Assembly (NCBI RefSeq): GCF_001592435.1
Contig: NZ_CP014750.1
Coordinates: 1,488,001-1,552,000 of the forward strand
DNA from: Thermococcus peptonophilus
GTDB lineage: Archaea > Methanobacteriota_B > Thermococci > Thermococcales > Thermococcaceae
Direction: 5' to 3'
DNA length: 64,000 nt
This document shows positions 61,201 through 64,000 of this stretch, piece by piece (the stretch's first letter is position 1; the number at the start of each line of letters is the position of its first letter). Made by a program: the position numbers and the translations under genes. The notes beneath the pieces were generated by a model that searched no databases, was not told the DNA's origin, and saw nothing but the letters and a program-made list of their open reading frames with translations.

Positions 61201-62876
61201 ACAGCAGTACGTTCACGTCTTACTTCACAGGTTATCCAGAGTCCCACTACAACCTTGATGTTGAGCTTGCGGGCATAACCGCGTCTCCGTCAAAGGTCTT
61301 TGCTGACTATGACGAACCGGGCGTACATTTAGTCTCAGTTGAGTACAAGAACGAGCTTGGAACTGTCAACGTAACACCATTTGGCTATGGACTTGGAAGC
61401 CTGGACAGGCTATATGGCTACATTGAGACCATAAACCAGGACGACTGGCAGGTAGTTGACTTCATTAACGCCACGCTCGGCCAGAAGCTCTACTACTTCA
61501 GGATGGGTATCACCGCTCCCCAGGATGACAATGCAGACCTTGACCTCTACGTGGTCTACTTCGCCAATGACACAGTTCTCAACTCATACGCGCCACTCCT
61601 GTACGATCCTGACAGTGCATTCCTCCTGATACTTTACGGATACTACGGCCTGATACCCGGTGTTAAGGTGTACCTCGACCAGATCGGTCCTACCTCCTAC
61701 GAGAGCTTTGACAGCTTCATGCCGGAGCAGGGGTACTACTTCGCCGTTGTCAACGGCTATGACGTCCCAATGGATAACATGACCTACGTTTATTACCACC
61801 AGATTCTGGCTGACAACGGTCAGATAACAACCTCAGAGGGACCATTCACATTCCAGAGCGGTGCTTCAAAGGCAATATCATACAACCTCAACGTTACCAG
61901 CGAGGGAACCTACCTGGGGGTCCTTGGACTGGCTGATTCAGAGACGGGAGTTCCGCTCACGTATGCTCCGCTTACGGTGCAGGTTGGCATGCCAGAGCTT
62001 GAAGTTGTTGCAGGAGGAGACCTTGTACTTGGTGAACCCTCCCTGATAACCATCAAGATACTCGACAAGGCAACGCTTGAGCCAGTCAAGGGGGAGACCA
62101 AGGTAATCGTAAACGGCAAGGAGTACTACGCAGTTGATGGAGAGCTCAGGTTTGTATACACACCGGCCTCTCTAGATGACATTAGCCTTAATGTCAAAAT
62201 AATCAGCGACGAATATAAGGACTTTGAGGGAGTATTTAAGCTTAAAGTATCAGAACCCTTCGAAAAACCGGTAACCAAAGTGGAGGTGAACCTCGTAGAT
62301 CAAGAGGCAGGAGCTAACGCCACCATAATGGAAGAAAAGATAGAGTCCTCTAAGGTAACCCTTGTTGTCAACGGAACCGAGAACACAACGGCGACGATAA
62401 TGATAGTACTGCCGCCCAAGGCGACAGTTGAGAGTGTGACCACTGAACCGGCAGACCACCTCATTGACTGGTGGGTAGAGACAGGAAAGAAGGCAACATA
62501 CCTCTTTGTCAAAATCAAGTTTGCTTCACCAGTAACGGTCCACGTCGAGTACAGGACTCCGAGAGAGGGCATCTCCCTCACACTCCTCAACTTCCTCGGC
62601 TACCGCTGGTACAACATGTACCATGAGAAGTTCAACGAGACTTACCAGAAGGCTCTCGAGCTCGGAGTGGACAACGAGACCCTCCAGAAGGCTCTCGAGC
62701 TCCACAAGGAGGCCGAGAAGTACTACAACGAGGCCCTTGAGGTCACCGACGGCAACATACTCACGTACCTCGGCGACCCGAGGCTCATAAGGCCACTGCG
62801 CCTGGCGTACCTCAACGAGATGAAGGCAGTGAAGCTGCTCCTCGAGGCCATCGAGGAGCTTGAAACACAGCGCTGA
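58290..62876 (+). CDS. pyrolysin-type secreted subtilisin-like serine protease
   Basis: A 1528-residue preproprotein. Signal peptide (about 1-27, ending PVSA), propeptide (about 28-150), and an S8 catalytic domain with Asp196 (VDTGAD), His450 (GQHGTHVSG) and Ser643 (GTSMATPHVSG), plus the oxyanion segment AAGNDGP near 551. The roughly 250-residue gap between Asp and His is the large insert of pyrolysins. A long beta-rich C-terminal extension with many sequons ends in a charged helical tail with repeated KALEL. Secreted, heat-stable endopeptidase feeding peptide use. Confidence 0.93.
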   Translation: MNRKVLSLLIVAVMVLSVVPLIQPVSATTSSAMPGVSQTVQEPKTLKELNPKVAEYIDLLKAKFESSKEPSVRLILAPKRGYEDLVLTQLKELGARIDPISKPEYDFIVVTLPVDKLDALKNVKGLFYVWEDKTVKLPKPKRPEELPIKAPIDTIAQSGDSGYYDPFMWDMYAINAPQAREEYGVDGSGVYIGIVDTGADVAQPYLQITPDGRRKIVYWLDTTGEGDVYFENEFNSTQVSSGVLKATFSNITIDWGVYYLYMLREKELTTIANLNLTIYFDGNVTNGTYRFGFLPERYFDINFDHNYDEVYFVLYTPDGRVYFYPIPLQLNTTNANTLNAVYFTGKYNPITGEPIYAVNETLLDPIMDIPDGMNYTFTVNLSMAYEVTPFAETGDYILLGPGYVDNTTYVTFELGEPGVMEVANGTVYNSIVLSYVDEYGATFGWDGGQHGTHVSGTAAGYGPEGTYFEGLEGVAPGAQLLEFKSLSSMGFGRTSWIIDGMILAALNGADVISMSLGGLYEGYNDGLESPENYFADLLTDWFGVTFAIAAGNDGPTTNTVGSPGDADLVITVGNYWSGESWEFWYGAPNVADGPAMSSSRGPRLDGMVDPDVMAPGSFIFSSLPIWSVGYYGTWASDFWDGTSMATPHVSGAVALMISYAKTHNLTYDPFMIKRALELSAKPVEGATPIDQGAGLIQVDKAIEELIKLSSEKTTYIYAGTSFGPYTNPLGEKELPLFANILFNSYFIEFNFPYLYRGVYIRNERPSAVPIYIYGMEYDGGLAPVNGTYEISTSVPWLHVDKDTVEATLVEDNFTLAGISYIDFYKTTGVVYVTIDYSKLAKPGTYVGYVYIDDPSTSYIDGAVPVVVTVPLNKDGESKASLSDVEAPGQAKHYYVDVPIGTQELKVTMSIPVDENGTFMGRARPYIVDPRGHIVAATGSSTGFYYLGPGGPATYTWVIPNPTPGTWEITVYSSTFTSYFTGYPESHYNLDVELAGITASPSKVFADYDEPGVHLVSVEYKNELGTVNVTPFGYGLGSLDRLYGYIETINQDDWQVVDFINATLGQKLYYFRMGITAPQDDNADLDLYVVYFANDTVLNSYAPLLYDPDSAFLLILYGYYGLIPGVKVYLDQIGPTSYESFDSFMPEQGYYFAVVNGYDVPMDNMTYVYYHQILADNGQITTSEGPFTFQSGASKAISYNLNVTSEGTYLGVLGLADSETGVPLTYAPLTVQVGMPELEVVAGGDLVLGEPSLITIKILDKATLEPVKGETKVIVNGKEYYAVDGELRFVYTPASLDDISLNVKIISDEYKDFEGVFKLKVSEPFEKPVTKVEVNLVDQEAGANATIMEEKIESSKVTLVVNGTENTTATIMIVLPPKATVESVTTEPADHLIDWWVETGKKATYLFVKIKFASPVTVHVEYRTPREGISLTLLNFLGYRWYNMYHEKFNETYQKALELGVDNETLQKALELHKEAEKYYNEALEVTDGNILTYLGDPRLIRPLRLAYLNEMKAVKLLLEAIEELETQR

Positions 62877-62919
62877 AACCTTTTTAACCCTCTTTTCTTC
62901 CTTTTCTCCCGGTGGTAAA

Positions 62920-63219
62920 ATGATATATGTGAAGGTTTATCGGGTTCAGGGGGAAGTTCTTCTTGCCGCCTGCGACGAGGAACTGCTTGGGAAGACGTTT
63001 AGAGAGGGAGAGCTGAAGCTTGAAGTCAAGGAGCGCTTTTATAAGGGCGAACTCGTCGAGGAAGACCGTTTGAAGGAGCTTCTCGATGAGGCAACGATAG
63101 CAAACCTCACCGGCGAACGATGCGTCTCAAAGGCGATAGAACTCGGGTACGTTGATCCTGAAAGAGTCCTGAGAATCCAGGGTGTCCCCCACGCCCAGAT
63201 GGCGAGACTTTTCTTCTGA
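62920..63219 (+). CDS. DUF424 family protein
   Basis: A 99-residue protein starting MIYVKVYRVQGEVLLAACDE, with NLTGERCVSKAIELGYVDPE near residue 65 and ending HAQMARLFF, as in the archaeal DUF424 family. Its role is not established; it often neighbours translation genes, as here with NMD3. GGTGGTAAAATG gives the start; a longer frame from 62860 is rejected. The promoter ACCTTTTTAACC lies at about 62878-62889. Confidence 0.85.
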   Translation: MIYVKVYRVQGEVLLAACDEELLGKTFREGELKLEVKERFYKGELVEEDRLKELLDEATIANLTGERCVSKAIELGYVDPERVLRIQGVPHAQMARLFF

Positions 63220-63264
63220 GTTAGGTTTTTAACTTATCTCCTGGCACCTTCTCCGGTGAGAGTA

Positions 63265-64000
63265 ATGAGCGAGAGGTTCTGTTACAGGTGTGGAATAAGC
63301 GAGCGAGAGGGTGGGCCGCTCATTGAGGGTCTCTGCCAGGTGTGCTACCGAAAAGAAAATCCAGTCCTTCTCATCGAGAACGAAATAAACACGGAGCTCT
63401 GCCAGAACTGCGGGAGCTATAAGAGGAGGGGTGTGTGGGTCGACCCCCAAAGCTACGAACTTGAGGAGCTCATATTTGAGGTTGCCGAAAACGCCCTGCT
63501 TGAGGCCCTTGAGGATTCCTTCAGCGACAAAATCCGCGAGTACGAGGTCGTACCACCTGAGGAGCTTGAAGAAACGGAAGAAATCCCCCTCGGCAGGGCG
63601 GTCGTCGCCTTCGAGCCAGTGGGTTACCATATAGAGTACTTCCCGGCCATAATAACATACGAAGTCCGCGTTAAGGCTAGGACCCACGAGCTCCAGAAGG
63701 AGCTTCACGACGAGCGGAAGAGGGTCACAGTGTACGTTCGCCAGACGGTCTGCCCGCGCTGTCAGAAGTTCCTCGGCGGCTATTTCGAGGCTATACTCCA
63801 GGTCAGGGCTGAGGACAGACCCCTGACGGAGGAAGAAAGAGAGGCTATCGGAAAGCTCGTCGAGGAGAAAGTGGATGAGATAATGCGCAGGGACAGGATG
63901 GGCTTTATCCAGGACACGATAGAGAAGGAAGAGGGTCTGGACTTCTACATGGGTTCAACCAGCGCCGCGAGAAAGCTGGCCCAGGCCATAAAGGAGCGCT
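63265..64000 (+). CDS. NMD3-family protein (N-terminal part, runs off the window)
   Basis: 245 codons to the window edge with no stop, starting MSERFCYRCGISEREGGPLI. Zinc-binding CxxC pairs: CYRCG (residues 6-9), CQVC, CQNCG and CPRCQ near residue 160. This matches archaeal NMD3, the homologue of the eukaryotic 60S export adaptor; in archaea a ribosome-assembly role is presumed. CCGGTGAG lies 5-10 bases upstream. The C-terminus is missing. Confidence 0.88.
   Translation, partial: MSERFCYRCGISEREGGPLIEGLCQVCYRKENPVLLIENEINTELCQNCGSYKRRGVWVDPQSYELEELIFEVAENALLEALEDSFSDKIREYEVVPPEELEETEEIPLGRAVVAFEPVGYHIEYFPAIITYEVRVKARTHELQKELHDERKRVTVYVRQTVCPRCQKFLGGYFEAILQVRAEDRPLTEEEREAIGKLVEEKVDEIMRRDRMGFIQDTIEKEEGLDFYMGSTSAARKLAQAIKER

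Overview
The window is from a hyperthermophilic archaeon of the order Thermococcales, most likely a Thermococcus. The evidence is an archaeal histone, archaeal stalk ribosomal proteins, DtdA, archaeal DnaG, GTP-type PEP carboxykinase next to maltodextrin phosphorylase, a pyrolysin-type subtilase, BRE/TATA promoters and tRNA genes with encoded CCA. Gene order around malP-pckG and around the glycerol genes resembles T. kodakarensis from memory; this was not checked by alignment.

Layout. 0-6 kb: a translation and secretion block (type IV pilin-like protein, dtdA, ftsZ, secE, spt5, L11, L1, L10, L12). 5.9-6.7 kb: a non-coding array of hairpin repeats ending at a tRNA-Arg gene, which has a candidate box C/D sRNA just upstream. 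6.9-14.4 kb: dCTP deaminase, histone, a B12/radical SAM protein, a small Toprim protein with dnaG, gltX and an NSS transporter. 14.6-20.6 kb: central carbon genes (malP, pckG, a degenerate phosphohexomutase-like protein) and tmk, with palindromes resembling the sugar regulator Tgr (TrmBL1) site. 20.6-21.3 kb: two divergent sRNA candidates and a frameshifted membrane-protein gene. 21.3-25 kb: a hydrolase and two MFS transporters. 25-31.3 kb: a glycerol and glycerophosphodiester module (two GDPDs, glpK, two FAD dehydrogenase subunits, DUF1667). 31.3-36.9 kb: lipoproteins, a PrsW-like protease, a phosphoesterase, a HAD protein and a DOMON lipoprotein. 37-40 kb: the two glycine decarboxylase P subunits. 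40-41.1 kb: a second, longer copy of the hairpin array, again flush with a tRNA 3' end (CAT), followed by tRNA-Asn and tRNA-Thr. 41.4-45 kb: upp, a chemoreceptor-like protein and a MATE exporter. 45.1-48.4 kb: a compact set of uncharacterised genes (two DUF2202 ferritin-like proteins, DUF4405 proteins, microproteins, an ArsR-type regulator) with a 9+8+9 bp palindrome over the predicted start of transcription. 48.5-51.8 kb: a MATE gene split by an apparently intact IS607-family element (serine recombinase plus TnpB). 51.9-58 kb: ppsA, an STT3/AglB-like GT-C protein fused to an alpha-toroid domain, and a polytopic membrane protein. 58.3-64 kb: a giant pyrolysin-type protease, DUF424 and the start of an NMD3 homologue.

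The best novelty candidates are the two tRNA-anchored arrays, whose hairpins differ between copies by compensatory changes; the C/D sRNA candidates, including one predicted to share a transcript with tRNA-Arg; the DUF2202/DUF4405 operon with its palindrome; and the STT3-like/alpha-toroid fusion. All functional calls are from reading the sequence; no database search was run.
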